DNA of 64,000 nucleotides from Ailanthus altissimus (lineage: Eukaryota; Streptophyta; Magnoliopsida; Sapindales; Simaroubaceae). This document shows positions 23,978 to 36,470 of the stretch, piece after piece. Made by a program: the position numbers and the translations under genes. The stretch is taken from the NCBI GenBank assembly GCA_946807835.1, contig OX327700.1, forward strand, positions 26,386,001 through 26,450,000, given 5' to 3'. Under the pieces are notes generated by a model. The model was not told the origin of the DNA. It did not search any database and worked only from the letters and a program-made list of their open reading frames with translations. Every line of letters starts with the position of its first letter. The stretch's first letter is position 1.

Positions 23978-24709
23978 ATGGGGGCAAGATGGAAAGGAAA
24001 GGGCTCAGAAGCCAAAGCTCTTGCAGACCCCATGTCAAAAATCGTGTCAGAGCTTCAATATTCTCTAGTCCAATCAGAAGCTCAAGCATTTCTCTCAGGG
24101 TGTAGTGCCCTCATTGCAGTGGAAGCAGAGCAAATTGATCTTCTAAATCGTGGGTGTTTTGGCCGACCTGTTATTACAGCTGAGAAGGACAAGCAATGGT
24201 TTCAGTTCAGCATAGAGGAAGCCTTTTACTTATGCCATTCTCTAAAATGCCTGAAGATTGTTGGTCAAGATAATTCTCCAAAGAACGATGAAGAGCTGTG
24301 GCAATACATGAAAACAAAAAAGGAAATGTTTCCTTTGTTTTACAAGGCTTATTCACATCTAAGAAACAAAAATTGGGTTGTGAGGTCGGGGTCACAGTAT
24401 GGTGTGGACTTTGTTGCCTACCGTCATCATCCATCTTTGGTTCATTCCGAGTATGCTGTACTTGTTTTATCAGAAAGAGATGATAATGCAAATGGGCGGT
24501 TAGGGGTGTGGTCTGATATTCATTCCACTATTCGGCTTTGTGGAAGCGTTGCCAAAACATTGTTGATTCTTAGCATCAATAAAAATGGCCAAGGTACTGT
24601 TGCTCCTTCATGTTTGGAGCAATTTGGCGTTGAAGAGCAAACAATCACTAGATGGAATCCAGAACAATGCCGAGAAGATCAAAAGATAGTTGAAAATGGA
24701 ATCAAGTAA
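23978..24709 (+). CDS. SEN2: tRNA-splicing endonuclease catalytic subunit SEN2
   Basis: Catalytic subunit of the tRNA-intron endonuclease that cuts pre-tRNAs at the 5' splice site. The 243-residue product is encoded without introns. The C-terminal nuclease domain carries the Tyr-His-Lys triad: Y141 in SQYGVDFVAY, H156 in HPSLVHSEYAV and K193 in GSVAKTLLIL. The N-terminal part has the plant pattern MGARWKGKGSEAKALADPMS, and the region YKAYSHLRNKNWVVRSG leads into the nuclease fold. Length fits plant SEN1/SEN2-like proteins. The start ATG is the first in frame and matches the conserved plant N-terminus. Plants often have two close paralogues; which one this is cannot be told here. Confidence 0.95.
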   Translation: MGARWKGKGSEAKALADPMSKIVSELQYSLVQSEAQAFLSGCSALIAVEAEQIDLLNRGCFGRPVITAEKDKQWFQFSIEEAFYLCHSLKCLKIVGQDNSPKNDEELWQYMKTKKEMFPLFYKAYSHLRNKNWVVRSGSQYGVDFVAYRHHPSLVHSEYAVLVLSERDDNANGRLGVWSDIHSTIRLCGSVAKTLLILSINKNGQGTVAPSCLEQFGVEEQTITRWNPEQCREDQKIVENGIK

Positions 24710-26793
24710 AAAGGATTTTGATTTTATTTCTAAATATTTCTGTTGTGTTGAATTGTTTTTGCTTGATGAAATGGAAAGCTTTGGTTCTATATTAAACTAT
24801 TTGTCATTATCATATAGTTTAATTAACTGTTCAGATGGAAACATTTAGGATAGGTCTATTCAATCTATTTAATTATCTAAACATCTAGGATATGCCTTGA
24901 ATGATTTTTCCTTATTGTTCCTTTTCTTTGCACTTTGAGAAATAGCCCGATGGTGCTTTTGCATTCCGGGCTTCCATCCGTCTTAGCTGCACTTTTTCTT
25001 TTCTGTTTGGTAATTGGAAGTTGAGTTGAGGAGGAAGGGATGTAATGAGATTTCTCTTTCCTGAAGGATGAAGTCTGTGAAGTTTAAATCTTGAAGCCAT
25101 CAGATTCTCAAATGATGCATTGTGCCAAAATTTTGCTCAATGGAAATGGACGACTGATAGTTATTGATGTTGTTTCTCTAAATGTTAATAACTTTATAAA
25201 TATTCATATTTTATCTCTAAAAACTCTGTATCATCTGACAGGTAAAAAAAAAAATCTAAATTTAGATTTGCCAGATATGTTGTGCAACCCAAATATCCGA
25301 TAACAAATTTATCAAAATTTCTTGTAAAATTTTATATGAATTATGAGCTGGAGAGCTTTATGTTGGAGTCTCTCTTTCCCTCTGGGGAAAGCTTAGATCA
25401 AGACTTTGCTGATTCATAAGAATCAGATTTATAGCAAGAATAATTAGTTGCAAGTTTCCACAATGAAAGCTACAAAAGGGATAGCCTCTAATGTAGCCTT
25501 AGAAAACAAGGTTTAATAGGAGTAAATTTCTGGGGAACTGAAAATCCTGATAGAGAATCATGTAGATTGAATGGCATAAATTTTTTTGAAATTCATAAAA
25601 CATAACTCTAAAGCTATATCATAGAAAGTTTTGAGAAATAAAGCTAAGAATCAAGATGTTTTTCTCTCGAACACAAGACAGGTGAGAGATCCTTTAGGTC
25701 AGACAAGTGAAGGAGCTGATTTTTGAAACTTGAAGAAATATTTTTTGGCCACCTCCGTTAAGAAAAAATAACTTGCAACAACTGCTTCATTAGGAGTCTC
25801 CGGGATTCTTTTCTTGTGTATGAAAGTGTGAAATTAATGGCCCACAATGAGATCTCGTTAGTTATAAGATACATGGCCAGAACACAAACCTTCGACTCCC
25901 AAAATTACTAATTCATTTTCTCCTTTCCTCGTCTTTATTTAAACATTTCTGCAGTTTTATGCACATGATATGGTGTCATGTTGAGCACCTCTCCACATGT
26001 TCATTTCTTGATCTGATGCTTTTTGATAAAACATGAATAATTTTCTCTTAGGTTAGAGTTGACTAGATCCTTGCGTCAGTTCCAGTTTTATCCTGCTTGC
26101 TTGAGGTTGGAACATGCAACCACAGTCACCTCAAATCTTAGTTATAAACTGGGATGCACTAGACAAATTTAACTAAATATGGTGTTTAGGGTAATATATT
26201 TACGTCCCTGTTGCATGTCCATGGTCTGAGGTATTTGTTTCTTTTTCTAATACAATAATCTCTTTAAGGAAGAATCTCTATTTTTAATAAGAACTCATGT
26301 AACTAGTGCTAAGTGGTAACTTGTCCCATCTCTTATTAATTCTCCCAAATTTTCAAATAGAATGCACTGTCTTTGTTAACGAAGCTCTAGGAAGAAGAAA
26401 AAAACGTGTGACTTTAGATTCCCAATATTCCACTTTCATTTTGTATAAGTTTTCAGAGCTAATTTTGCTTTGTTCTTTCTTTTATTCGGCTTCTTTTCCC
26501 TCCTTGATGAATATTCACCATGCACCTTACACGTACACATTTATACAAAATAAAATCATTCTTCATTCCTCTTGTTTTAATACACTGATAGTGCTTTTTT
26601 ATATTTTCAAATGGAAGATTGACAAAAGAAAATAGAATATCAGAACATCAACACAACATATACTGCCATTGTTGTAAAATTATACCAAAAATTCAAATGC
26701 CCTTGTCCGAAACAAACTGGTCCTAATGGAATACCAGAACCTCAAATTACAATCTTAATAAACTAACATTTCATGTCTTAGTTTCTTTCACCC
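24710..26793. other. Intergenic region between convergent SEN2 and tetraspanin genes
   Basis: The left part should hold the SEN2 3' UTR and the right part the tetraspanin 3' UTR (minus strand, with AATAAA-like signals around 26755). Open frames such as 26306-26635 have no recognisable domain and very AT-rich codons. Nothing else was recognised. Confidence 0.5.
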
Positions 26794-29444
26794 TTACAGT
26801 GAGAGCTGGATCCTACTTGGTTGTGCCTTGGTCATCCTAGCTTCACCGTAGGGTTCATCATTATCAATACGACGATTGTTCCTAAATGCTGCACAGCCAA
26901 TCACATAGAAAATCACAAGTATTATCAACACAACGATGTTGATCACTGAGACCTTCCTCCAGCTCTTCTTGAGGCTGGCCAGAACACCTGCTTTGCATGA
27001 GTCACACTGATAGCATAGTTGCTCTTGATCATTGCTCCATCTGGTGCAGTCGGGATTGCTTCCCACGAGCCCTCCTCCAGGGTTCCATAAAGTCTCATTC
27101 ACATAGACATAGCCGCACTCTGTTGGCGGTTTGCAGCAACCAGACTGCAGATATCATACAGGAAAGTTCTTATCACACAAAAAGTATGCTGCAGGCAATA
27201 CATTCTTAGGAACACGAGTATTATCTATTCAAGAAATGGCAGGTAGTAGAGTATTAGATATCTTTTTGAATTTGAAATATTTCTGAAGACCTTTTGTACT
27301 TGAAGATGATAAAAGCAAAGCAGTGTCTTTTTGCGACCTTTAAAGTGGATAGCTGATCTGTATATCTTTCTTTTACCTTCACTTTGCCACGTCATACACC
27401 GGATCTATAGTTTGTGTTATGAAAAAGAAAATGTTTCTGAAACTCTTGAAGGTCTTGACAATTTAAAAAGAGCAAAGGTCTATTTAAGAATCAAAGGATG
27501 ATGCTGTATCCAATTAGTGGCCTAATTTGGACTCAAATTGTTGATGGTATGGCTCCTATTAATGGATTTATATACAGCAGGCCTCATTTTGATAAACATG
27601 ATGTCTGGTCAATTGTCTCGTATTGCATCTAATAGTATAGATGCAATACGTGAAGACAATGACTGATAACCAACATTAGTTAGAAAAAAGAAAAATGATT
27701 ACCCACTATATTATGTATACCTTTTCCATTGTTATATCAATAATAGGAAAGATCTCTCAATGTATATTTAAAATAAGTTGAAATTTCTCCGAAGCATTTG
27801 AATACGTCCAAATGGTCTAAAGTTATTCTAGCAAGTATCAGCTGAAAAAAGCAGTGAACATAATAGCCATACATGTTTGTTAGCTGAGAAAAGTTGGGGG
27901 GAAAGGGAGAAAAAATAATTCCTAAAGATAAGATTCTAACTTTTCCTTCATCTTGACCTTTGTTTACTGGCTCTAATCAATTGAGCAACCAGACATAAAA
28001 TGGAAAAGCAAACACTAAACAGGATATTCCACCCAAAAAGCCACAAAAAACAAAAACAAAACAAAAGCTACCCAACACATACAAATAATGGCCAAGTTTC
28101 CCAATAATTTTGCATTGGATGGACCCTCTTGAAAGGAAATACAAAAGTGATTACACATGCCAAATAATTAAGCAGAAGAAAGAAAGAGATTTCTTTGAAA
28201 TGCCCAAATAAAGAAATGAGAACGACGCCGTTCTTGTCATTCGGAGCCGATATAAACTTTCTTTTCACATTTTGCATTTTACAACTCTGCCCATCTCGGG
28301 TTTAGAGCTTGGCTAATGAGGCCACCGCCCAGTGTGGCCCACAGACATTAATCATTATCAAAAATCAATTTCATAATTAAAACATTATTATCATAATCCC
28401 CACATGTTAAAGATATTATCTAAATTATTTTATCACTGCCCTTTTGTTGTCACCAAAAAAAAAAAGAAAGAAAGAAAAGGAATCATATGGCTAAACAAAT
28501 GAAACAGGGGATTGAGTTGAAAATATCATCACATCACATGAATCCCAACTCCCAACCAGACTTCACCGCATATACTGGATCTATTATCCACCTTTAAGCA
28601 AAATAATTCACTTCCTTAAACTTCACCCTTTTCAAGCTTTTACTAGAAATATCAAACAGACAAAAAAAAAAGGAACTCCCCAAGAAAAAGTAGCACAGAA
28701 ACTTGAAATCGGAACATAAATGACAAATTATCCACACATTTACACAAAATATAAGATAAAATGGAAATGAATCCTGCAGCAATCCTAAAAAAAAGTAATC
28801 TACACAATCTTCAATCTTTATATTCAAAAATGGTTTCAGTTTTTAGTACCATAAAGAAGTAAAAGATCATCAGATTTGAATTTTATGTTGAGACAATGGA
28901 AAGGAAAAAAATTGAAAGAAAATTGGCATACCTCAATAGCGCTAAGCCTCCTGAGATAAAACATGTCAGCAGTTTCAGGAAAACCACCAGCCACTCTCCC
29001 CATCTTGCCACAAACTTTAGAATCTCTAATACAAGAACTGATCTTACCCCAGTAGCTGTCATCAGCTACACGGTCCTTCAGCCAACCCGAGTAATCCTCA
29101 AGCCGATACTCCAAATAACCCCGGTTCATGATCACGTGGCCAGATCCTTTGTCAGTGACAGCGTAAGCAAAGATGATGAACCCAATAAGAGCTGCAATGA
29201 TAAAGAACATGACAAAGAGATAGAGCCACATGAGGAAAGTGTTGCGGTAACACGCGCCGGCGAAACCGGCCAATGAGACGACCATGATGGACACTCCGAT
29301 GACGATCAGCGGCCACTGTAGGAACTTGAGGCAGTCGGTGTTGTTGGCTCTGGTGCTTAGCCATATGCCGCCTCCAAGAATTGGGATTGATAGCAGAAAG
29401 GTTAAGAAGTTTAGTAGACCTATCAAGTGATTGCTAGTTCTCAT
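26794..29444 (-). CDS. Tetraspanin, TET3/TET4-like
   Basis: Four-pass membrane protein that organises plasma-membrane microdomains. Exon 1 is 29444-28932 (171 codons) and exon 2 is 27144-26794 (116 codons plus stop), separated by a 1,787-bp phase-0 intron with GTATGC donor and CAG acceptor. The protein has 287 residues. Membrane segments lie near residues 8-28, 45-66, 72-96 and 237-257. The large extracellular loop (about 97-236) has the plant GCCK signature at 173-176 right after the splice junction, paired cysteines (C138, C145, C181, C204) and CYQCDSCKAG at 215-224. The short cytosolic tail follows AAFRNNRRIDNDEPYGEARM, a pattern I associate with TET3/TET4. The N-terminal MRTSNHLIGLLNFLTFLLS is also of that type. 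Confidence 0.94.
27145..28931 (-). other. Intron of the tetraspanin gene
   Basis: 1,787 bp, between Glu171 and Ser172. Generally AT-rich, with poly-A/poly-T runs at about 28455 and 28660. No nested gene or element was recognised; the minus-strand frames inside it are hydrophobic by composition only. Confidence 0.75.
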
Positions 29445-31189
29445 CTTTGGTGAATCTTTTGTATTCTAAAGCTTAGTGTTCTCTCTTTTTTTTTTTAAGG
29501 GTTTCTTTTCAGCTTCCTTTGATTCTGGGTTCTGCCGTATCTTCTTCTTCTTTTTGGTGATATAAATAAAATAAAGAGTTACTTGGATGATAGAAAGAGA
29601 GAAGCTGAGGTAAGGGCAGGCCACAGGTGGTAATGGAGTTATTATTTATAATCGTGTTCAGAGAAACTTGCTTTTTAGTTTAAGACAGATGTCAGTGAAT
29701 GAAATGACAAAACTGACCCCCTCTCAGAAAACTTTCTTTAAATTTCTTAGAACTCAGTATATAGTATATACCTAGCTAGCTTAGCTTAGCCTGTAAGTGA
29801 AACTTATATTAATTTTTAAATCAAATAGTTTGGATGAAATTCACCTTTTGCCAAATCAAATAGATGATTGAATGGGGATTCATTTTTGGGTTACAGAGTA
29901 ATAGTGATAACTTCGATTGTTTCCTTTTTTTTTCTTTTTTTTTTTGTCTTTCATGGATTTTTTTTTATTGTTTGCTTGACTTAAAGGTTATGAGTGTCAA
30001 AGTTGGTAGAGTGAAGCTACTGTAATACTATTTTTACAAGCCAGAGTTGCAGGGAAACTCTTCTTCCCTTCTGACTTGTTTTGCATTTTCAAAATAAACT
30101 AATAAGTTGGATGTGAACATAATTAAAATCAAAATGCTTTTTGCCGAGGATTGTTTTCAAAACGGTAGAATGTAGATTGCATAGTTATATTATGAAGTTG
30201 CTCTCCAGGCAACAGTTTCAGCTAGCATCCAATTCGGTAGGTTTTGACTTTCCTTTGTGTGAAAGATCGTTAACTCATTTTAAATTTTGGGCACTGATAC
30301 CAACATAAAATGGATAGAGTGTCTTGATCAACATTGTTTTCTAGCCAAATCATAGAACTTTAATTACAGGCATCTAACCAATAAAACAGAAGTTGGAAAA
30401 CTTTTTTCCAATAATACTCTCTACTCGTAAATTGCATAACATATCAAATTATGTAGTTTAACTGAATAGATAACAAGGTTAGCCTTCTAAACTTCTCTCC
30501 TGTGCATTCACAAATAAGCAGATATTGAATGTTAATTTTTAAAAAAAACCTCAGAGCCCATACAGAAAAATCTTGCCAATAAAAGAGAAATGGGCTAATG
30601 GATGGAAGCCCATCTCTCCCATGCATTATGGTCCCTGTTTCCTATTTTCCGACCATGAATGGTATTTTTTTTAAGTGGGAATATCTTTATATCGTCTCCT
30701 TTTAAAAGTGAAAGTCGAAAATTCGTACCTTCCTTTTTTTTTTTTAGAAATTTTCACAAAATATTTATCATTATTTTTTTAACCACATTTTAAACTAATA
30801 TACTTTAGTAATTAAATTAATTATCAATGAATTTATTTACCCTCATTTGCATAATAAAGGAATCATTTGATGGCAAATTCAACAAATACAAATTTCACTT
30901 ATATTGATTTATATTCAAAAATATATTTCAATATTCAAAAATCAAGATAAGTTGATTTAAAAATGTAAAACAGCATCTAATAATAAATATTTTTATTTTA
31001 TTTTACATATTTTATCATATATGTTCATTTTCATAATGTTATATTTGATAGAAGTTGTGGTTATTTTGAAATCAAATACATATGAAATTTGTATTATAAT
31101 GTATAGTGATAAAGTTTAGAATAAAAATAAAGTTGAATGGGTGAAAAATATGAAAATCTAATAATTTGAAATTTTGAGTAATCTACAGT
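29445..31189. other. Tetraspanin upstream region and AT-rich spacer
   Basis: The proximal 200 bp should contain the tetraspanin 5' leader and promoter. Poly-T tracts occur at 29487-29498, 29925-29945 and 30734-30745. No gene or clear element was recognised; it ends where an inverted LTR begins. Confidence 0.45.
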
Positions 31190-33432
31190 TGCATCATGGG
31201 TATAGTCCCCATAATGCAACCAAGATGGTCGTTGTGGCATATTTAGCCCAAGATACGTGAGCCTTGAAGTAACTCGTTCACAATTCTAATTCCTCAATGC
31301 GGTGGACTTAAGGAAACTAGAATAGCATTTTTTCTAATAAAGAATTCAACTATTGAATCCATATTTCTACTTTGTAATATGGGTGACCAAAATGGAGGAA
31401 AAAATGGAGGAGGTCTGTTTTTTATTCTCTTAACACTTGAGAGAATTTTATAACACTTAGAAAAATTCACCTCTCTCTTACCCTTAATGTCATGACCAAA
31501 TTTTTCCTTCATCAATTGAGTAACATATTACTCTTTCATTTGTTTATTATATTTCTCTCATTTTCTCACATAATGGTATCCATTATCTAGGTCAATATTT
31601 GTCATTAGTGTTTTGTTTATTATTGTTTACAATAAAATTAAATGAAAATAAAATAAAATAAAAAATTATTTAAATAAACTTGGCCTAAATCTAGACCAAA
31701 TGAGAAACACTTTCTCATTATTAAGAAACATGTTAAAATCTACCATTTATAAGTGCCACCCATTCATACTTATAATATCATTTAATTAATGCTAAACAAA
31801 TGATTTAATCATATTAAATTATGGTAGAAACACATCTCAATTTAAATAAAAAAAATTAACTATTTGATTTTAATTTAAATAATAATATCATATATTATTA
31901 TTATTTTATTCAATAAATATTTTAATGAATAAAATAATGATATTATTTGTCCAACAAATAAAGTTATTTTAATAATTTCTAAATCAAATAATAATTGGCC
32001 TACAATGTGTCATGTGTCAACATTTCATTGGTCAACAACTAATTGATGTACTTAACTCTTAAGTTTTGACATGTACACGAACGGAGAGAGACTAAAGTAA
32101 ATTTTTGATTTGCTAGAATTTTATGGATTGAATTATTTAATCTAGTACGTTGCCCCAGTGCACAACGAGACTTAAGTTTTGACATGTAGACGAACGGAGA
32201 GAGACTAAAGAAAATTTTTGGTTTGCTATAATTTTATGAATTGAACTATTTAATCTAGTACGTTGCCCCAGTGCACAACGAGTATACTTCATATTGGGAA
32301 ACTCTTTAGGTCCACTCCCAACTTATCAAACAAAACTATTATGCAAGTCCGAAATCGATACCCTACGCATACATCACGGATATTACAAATCAATGCAGTA
32401 GACCATACAAGTTGAGGTTATAGCATATACGTATAATTATTCTGCCAATTATATCCTGGAAAAATAGATCACTACCGTCAAACCCCTATATGCTCATCTG
32501 TAAACTTATCTCCAAACATGTATCTTAATAAACAATATATGCAAACATTTTTACAATGTTGTTTAACCTTGTAGGAAACTCTTTTTATTGGGTTTGTTGC
32601 TTATAGCCATAAGACTTTCTAAGATACAGTTTCTGAGCATTCGGATATATAACTTATCCATGTGAGCTAACGGATCTCATATCTATATGCACCGGACTCC
32701 ATAAGCATCGGATCATACCCAGCGACACCCAGCGATCACACCATGAAAGGTTTGTGACATGCATAGAACCAAGGTATAATGGATCACTTACAAGTTTACC
32801 GTGGTACTCAGGTCAAAGGACCACGTATACTACTCAACTCGAGAGGACCTTACATTGACGGCTTCATGGGATGTCTATTAGGGTCCTTGTTGAGTATGTT
32901 CAATATTCAGTCCTTACTAAATAACTATATGCTATACGAACTTCCAATAAGCCCATAGTTAGTTAAGAACAACCATCTATATGATATAGGTATAATATAT
33001 ATTGATCTATGTAAAATGATTCCACCGACAAATTTGCATTAGTAAATTAAGACCAATAACATATAATTTGATAATAGACTTACATAGTAATATTTATTAG
33101 CACCTATTGCAACTCTTGCAACTATGTTATTACTAATGTATTCTCAGGTCTTTATGCCTTCGCAGACAAGATTCTAACTTTTAAACTTTAATGATTAATA
33201 TAACATGCTAACTTTTTAGTATTTATATTTTTCAATGATGCTAACTCTTGGCATTGATCTAAACTTCTTTAGACCAAATTTGAACTCCTTCAGATCATAT
33301 AATGTCTGTAACGTCACAAGCATTGTACCATTTAATAATAGCAATTAGCGATTTAACAAATAGTGTACGTATTAATATTATAAAATAAAATTCATATAAT
33401 AATGAGATAACACATAAGCACTAATCCCAATA
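31190..33432 (-). mobile_element. Inverted, decayed LTR of the long-LTR copia family
   Basis: Reverse complement resembles 10864-13333 and 33464-35656. Matching blocks include the TGCTTGTGACGTTACAGACATT region near 33310, the GAGCGCC-type region near 32800 and the AAGTACATCAATTAG region near 32040. The outer end near 33432 reads TATTGGG instead of TGTTGGG. The left limit is uncertain because the LTR decays into AT-rich DNA around 31190. It contains a private 113-bp tandem duplication (32058-32281). Confidence 0.8.
32058..32281. repeat. 113-bp tandem duplication inside the inverted LTR
   Basis: Two adjacent units start with CTTAAGTTTTGACATGTA at 32058 and 32171 and end with CAGTGCACAACGAG. 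They differ at only a handful of positions, so the duplication is younger than the LTR itself. Confidence 0.9.
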
Positions 33433-33463
33433 GATGATGTACAATGGTAGCCTATGAAAGCAC

Positions 33464-35656
33464 TGTTGGAGCTGGTGCTCACGTGCCATTCCAATATTGT
33501 ATGAATATTAATTGTTAATATTTATACAATAAACATTTCGAATAAAGATTGTTAATATCATATTAATATGGTATAATGCTTGTAACATTACAGACATTGT
33601 TTGATCTGAAAGAGTTCAGATCTGGTCTAAAGGAGTTTAGATCAGAACTAATAGTTAGCAAAGCTGAGAGTTATAAATGCTAAAAGTTAGCACTGTTAAG
33701 AGTTAGCAGGTTATAAGAGTCAGCGAGGTCTAAAGAGTTAGAACCTTGTCTATAATGGGACAAAGACCTGAGAGTATACTTGTAATGATATAGTTGCAAA
33801 GAGTTGCAATAGGTGTTAAGAAATATCATTATGTAAGTATGTCTCAAAGATAATGTTCCTGATCTATAATCACCAATGCGGGTCTATCGGTGATTCACTT
33901 TATATAGATTAGTGTATGTCTATATCTGACTGGTTCAGATAGTTGTTCTTAGCTGACCATGAGCTTAGAGCTTGTATAGGCATGCGGGTATCCAGTCAGG
34001 ACTGGATACTGAACAGACTTATGAGGACCCCAATAGATATCCTATGACACCGTCAAAGGAAGGTCCTCTCGAGTTGAGTAGTATTCGTGGTCCTTTGACC
34101 TGAGCGCCACGGTGGTCTTGTGAGTGATCCATCATGCTTTGGTTCCACATATGTCAGAGACCTTTCATGGTCTGACCGCTATGTGTCGCTGGGTATGGTC
34201 CGATGCTCATGGAGTCTGGTGTGCGTAGATACGGGATCCGTCAGCTTACGTAGGTAAGTTGTATATCCGATGCTCCGAGATTGTATTTCATAAAGTCTTG
34301 TGGCCACAAGCATAAACCCGGGAAAAGAGTTTCCCATAGGGTTAAACAATATAGCAAAAGTGTTTGCGTATATTGTTTATCGAGATACGAATCTGGAGAT
34401 AAGTTTATGGATGAGCAAATGGGGATTTGACGGTGCTGATCTATATCCCCGCACATCTAGGATATAAATGATGGAAGGATTATACGTATACGTTATGACC
34501 TCAACTTGTATGGTCTGACACGCTGATTTGTAATATTCGTAACGTGTGCGTGGGGCATCGATTACGGATTAATGGAACAGTTCCATTTGACAAATCGGGT
34601 GTGGACCTAGAGAGTCCCAATATGAAATGTACTCTTTGAGCACTTGGGCAGTGTACCGTATTGAATTGTTCAATACAGTATAATTCAGCAATTACTAAGG
34701 TTACGTTAACTAAAGTATGTGGTTAAATTCGTGGGACCCACTTTAGGTTAACTTGGTAACCGAGTAAGGATATAATAGTAATTTCACTTTATGATTATTT
34801 AATTGTTAAATAATAAGAATAAATATTTATTTATTTAATTGTTAAATAAATAATTTAATTTAACTATGATTAAAGGTTAATCATATAGTTAGTTAAGTTA
34901 ACCTTACTTAAAGGTTAAGTAAAGGTTAACCTAACCATGGTTAAGTTAGTTAACTATGGTTAAATTAATAAAATATTTATTAACTTAAAGGTTAAGTTAA
35001 AATAATCTAACTAAGGTTAAATGTTAACTAAGGTTAGGTTAAGCCAAATGAAATGCAAATGAAATTCAAATTAGTTTGGAATTAATGCATTTGTATATAA
35101 AGTGAAATGAAATTCAAAATTCAAAATTGAAAAATGTTTTTAGATTTTAGGTTTTGCATTTTGGGAGCCAATTCAATTTGAGAAATTGAAATTGTTTGTT
35201 TTGTGTTTTAAGTGTTAGAACAACAAAACAAATTGAATTAATGGTTACTAAATGTAATAACTAAAAACAAGATTTGTTTTATTTATTCAAGAGTTGAATA
35301 AAAGGAAAAACAAATTTAATTAAGTTAAATAGTTTAACTTTGTAAAATGTTTAAGAGTTAAACATAAATGCTGGATTAAGATGCTGCCATTCTAGACAAT
35401 CAAACCCACCCTTGTTGGTTGCTAGAATTGATCAAAGATTCATTTCATGGTGGACTTCAAACAAAATTAATCCAAAGGCTTCATTGGTGATATTCTCAAT
35501 CTCGAATTTCAGTTAAATAAAATGTTATTTTTTGTGTTCATTGTATTTAATCTTCCGCTGTGCACATGTATGTATGAGATATGTATATTGTTTGTATGAT
35601 GAACACAAACCCACATGCAAGCAAACTATAGTAAATTCGTACCCCATAACCCAACA
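33464..35656 (+). repeat. 5' LTR of the rearranged long-LTR copia element
   Basis: 2,193 bp, starting TGTTGGAGCTGG and ending ACCCAACA, followed at once by the primer site. It is colinear with the solo LTR at 10864-13333. Between 34735 and 35045 it has a long tract rich in GGTTAA/TTAACC that the solo LTR lacks. Confidence 0.9.
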
Positions 35657-35657
35657 A

Positions 35658-35675
35658 TTGGTATCAGAGCAATTT
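35658..35675 (+). other. Primer-binding site of the rearranged copia element
   Basis: TTGGTATCAGAGCAATTT lies one base after the LTR end ACCCAACA, matching initiator methionine tRNA usage. The same site occurs again at about 40275 in direct orientation and about 40125 inverted. Confidence 0.9.
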
Positions 35676-36470
35676 GTGTTGTTATGGGTGATTTTTTAGT
35701 GTTAGCTAAGTGTTGGCTAAGTTGTAGGACAAGTTTCGGGGCTGTTGGGGTGCATTTTAAATGGTCCGTCTTGTCAATACGGTGTGAGATGGGTCACTAT
35801 GGTCTTTCCCAATATTGCTTTAGCGTGAGGGATTTGGTCGGTGTGACTTGGTCTAATGCCGGTAAAACATGAGATGAATCAAATATATGCGAACATATTA
35901 TCCAATATTGCTTTAGCGTGAGGATAGTGTCAGTAACATATATTTGAGCATTGATGAGTTAATCTGAAATACAGTTACCCAATATTGCTTTAGCGTGAGG
36001 GTAATGTGTATTTAGGATCAGTAGTAAGAGTTGTATGAGATACAATTGACAAGAGTTGTCTACCTGTTGGATTTATAAAGGCCAATATTGCTTTAGCGTG
36101 AGGCTGGAGTAAAACCCCAATGGGATCCACTTCCCTCTGTATAGTTTAAAATGTTATACTATCTTATTCCATGTGAGAGATTAAAGGGATTAAGTAAAGC
36201 AGTGGGAGGGCGTTTTTAGATTAAAAAATGTATAACAGTTATACCCATGATCTAAAACGTAATTTATTAACAATAAGAAATGTTCTGCTACGCATCTCCT
36301 ATTTTGTCTTATAGAGATAAGATGATTATCTTATAGAGATAAGATACTTGTCTTATAGAGATAAGATTGTCTTATAGAGATAAGATGAGTACGAGCAATC
36401 CGTTACTAATCTTGAACAAATACCAAAAACTATAGGGTACTGAATAAAATATGTAAGACTTGCTTATGAA
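35676..36470 (+). other. Copia leader with four copies of a 20-bp motif
   Basis: Non-coding leader downstream of the primer site. AATATTGCTTTAGCGTGAGG occurs four times exactly (starting 35811, 35904, 35981, 36084) at spacings of 77-103 bp. Near 36310-36390 the palindrome-like CTTATAGAGATAAGAT occurs four times in tandem. The segment 35761-36470 is repeated almost unchanged at 40987-41677. Confidence 0.85.

Noticed and set aside
26306..26635. 109-codon plus-strand frame downstream of SEN2
   Set aside because: Very AT-rich, hydrophobic by composition, no motif, and lies in the convergent intergenic region.
28896..29276. Plus-strand 126-codon frame over tetraspanin exon 1
   Set aside because: Antisense shadow of a well-supported exon.
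35809..36103. CRISPR-like array because of exact short repeats with unique spacers
   Set aside because: Plant nuclear DNA, spacing irregular (77-103 bp), located in a retroelement leader, and no associated genes.
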